The notes beneath the pieces are model-generated. The model was not told where the DNA came from. It saw only the letters and a list, made by a program, of their open reading frames with translations, and ran no database searches. The position numbers and the translations under genes were made by a program. Below are positions 63,574 to 64,000 of a stretch of DNA of 64,000 nucleotides, piece after piece. Positions within the stretch are counted from its first letter, which is position 1. Every line of letters begins with the position of its first letter. The stretch comes from a virus, in IMG/VR virus record IMGVR_UViG_3300050120_000012, positions 1 to 64,000 of that record; one strand, 5' to 3'.

Positions 63574-64000
63574 CTAGGCGCTGAAGTCGGCGTCACCTTC
63601 CTTGGCGGCGGCAGGCGCGGCGGCCTTGTCGCCAGTGGCGGCTTCGCCTTCCTTGGCCGGGGCGTCGTTCTCGGTCGGGATCATGATGACCAGCGCCTTG
63701 TCCTCGGGATAGACCTTGAACTTGGCCTTGGCCGACACGTCGAAGGGCAGGGACGCCGACATGACGTGCGCCGCCGTCTTCTTGCCCTTGCTGACGTAGC
63801 GCAGGGTGAGCGGGCCGTCGTCCGCCGGTTGGATCATGAGCTTGCCGCCCCACACCGCGCCGGTCCCCTTGACCGCCTTGACCTTGATGCCGTCGCCGAG
63901 ATCGGTGAGGCCCATGGTTTCCAGCACGTCGGAACCGATGGTGATGACCTTCTGGCCCTTCTTCAGGCTGGAGACGCGGACGCCGGTGGTCTTGCGGCCC
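63574..64000 (-). CDS. Partial gene with acidic-aromatic tail (5' end outside window)
   Basis: The frame is open to the right edge without a start, so the gene begins beyond base 64000. About 141 residues are visible. The readable part (KVITIGSDVLETMGLTDLGD; KLMIQPADDGPLTLRYVSKG; KFKVYPEDKALVIMIPTEND) is strand-rich, followed by an Ala/Glu/Lys linker and the end EGDADFSA, one of the shared tails. Family unknown; position at the head of the replication block suggests DNA metabolism. Confidence 0.66.
   Translation of the reverse strand, partial: GRKTTGVRVSSLKKGQKVITIGSDVLETMGLTDLGDGIKVKAVKGTGAVWGGKLMIQPADDGPLTLRYVSKGKKTAAHVMSASLPFDVSAKAKFKVYPEDKALVIMIPTENDAPAKEGEAATGDKAAAPAAAKEGDADFSA

Noticed and set aside
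1-64000. Search for integrase, transposase, attachment core, CRISPR array, toxin-antitoxin pair or restriction-modification genes
   Set aside because: No matching motifs or repeat-spacer patterns were seen; absence is only for this window.

Overview
The window is an internal 64-kb stretch of a tailed, double-stranded DNA bacteriophage genome (siphovirus-type: a 1,754-residue tape measure, a tail-tube gene and no contractile sheath). It is not the whole genome, because genes run off both ends. The likely host is an alphaproteobacterium. The basis is a DUF2312/GapR-type chromatin protein, a family I know from Alphaproteobacteria, plus a tail-tip set (DUF2163-like protein followed by a host-specificity-type protein) resembling gene-transfer-agent and alphaproteobacterial phage tails, and TTGAC-type promoters. 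I cannot name a genus. I see no integrase, excisionase, transposase, CRISPR array, rRNA or convincing tRNA.

Layout. (1) 1-345 is the end of a rightward gene with an Ig-like domain; 346-762 is a non-coding convergence zone with two terminator hairpins. (2) 763-18899 is a tightly packed leftward block of about 40 mostly small genes, many joined by ATGA, TAATG or GTGA overlaps, with internal TTGAC promoters. It contains a topoisomerase VI-A/Spo11-like TOPRIM protein, a UvrD-type helicase, a LysM-like protein, a small protein-kinase-like protein, winged-helix candidates, zinc-binding proteins and several one-helix membrane peptides. (3) 18900-19741 is an AT-rich control region with a leftward promoter/operator and an array of about eight GTTAAGGTTRA iterons at about 17-bp phasing, which is my candidate replication origin or master operator. 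(4) 19742-21482 is a short rightward operon of unknown genes. (5) 21662-22036 is a second AT-rich region before the terminase genes that shares the GGATAAAAAC element with the first. (6) 22037-52279 is the rightward late region: small and large terminase, DUF4055-type portal, lysozyme, scaffold, capsid, neck genes, tail tube, tail-assembly chaperones with a -1 frameshift signal, tape measure, tail tip, a 1,540-residue host-recognition protein, then holin-like, Rz/Rz1-like and other membrane genes. (7) 52128-64000 is the leftward replication block: PD-(D/E)XK-like nuclease, nucleotide kinase, SNF2-type helicase, family A DNA polymerase, GapR-like protein, cupin-like protein, DUF2815 single-strand-binding protein, DUF2800 Cas4-like nuclease, RecD/Dda-like helicase, MazG-like protein and a partial gene.

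The most unusual signal crosses all modules. Ten proteins of otherwise unrelated kinds (single-strand-binding protein, DUF2800 nuclease, small terminase, LysM protein, winged-helix candidates, a post-capsid protein and others) end in the same type of acidic tail closed by an aromatic or hydrophobic tip: ...DDWDIL, ...LDWDII, ...DDDFSY, ...DDGFSF, ...DADFNF, ...DADFSA, ...DDVQF and similar. An eleventh copy lies just beyond the 7047-8147 gene in the +1 frame. This resembles the docking tip of bacterial SSB proteins and suggests many phage proteins dock on one common hub. The second theme is DNA topology: a phage GapR homologue together with a stand-alone TopoVI-A/Spo11-like protein. Functions are inferred by eye from motifs; no database search was possible.
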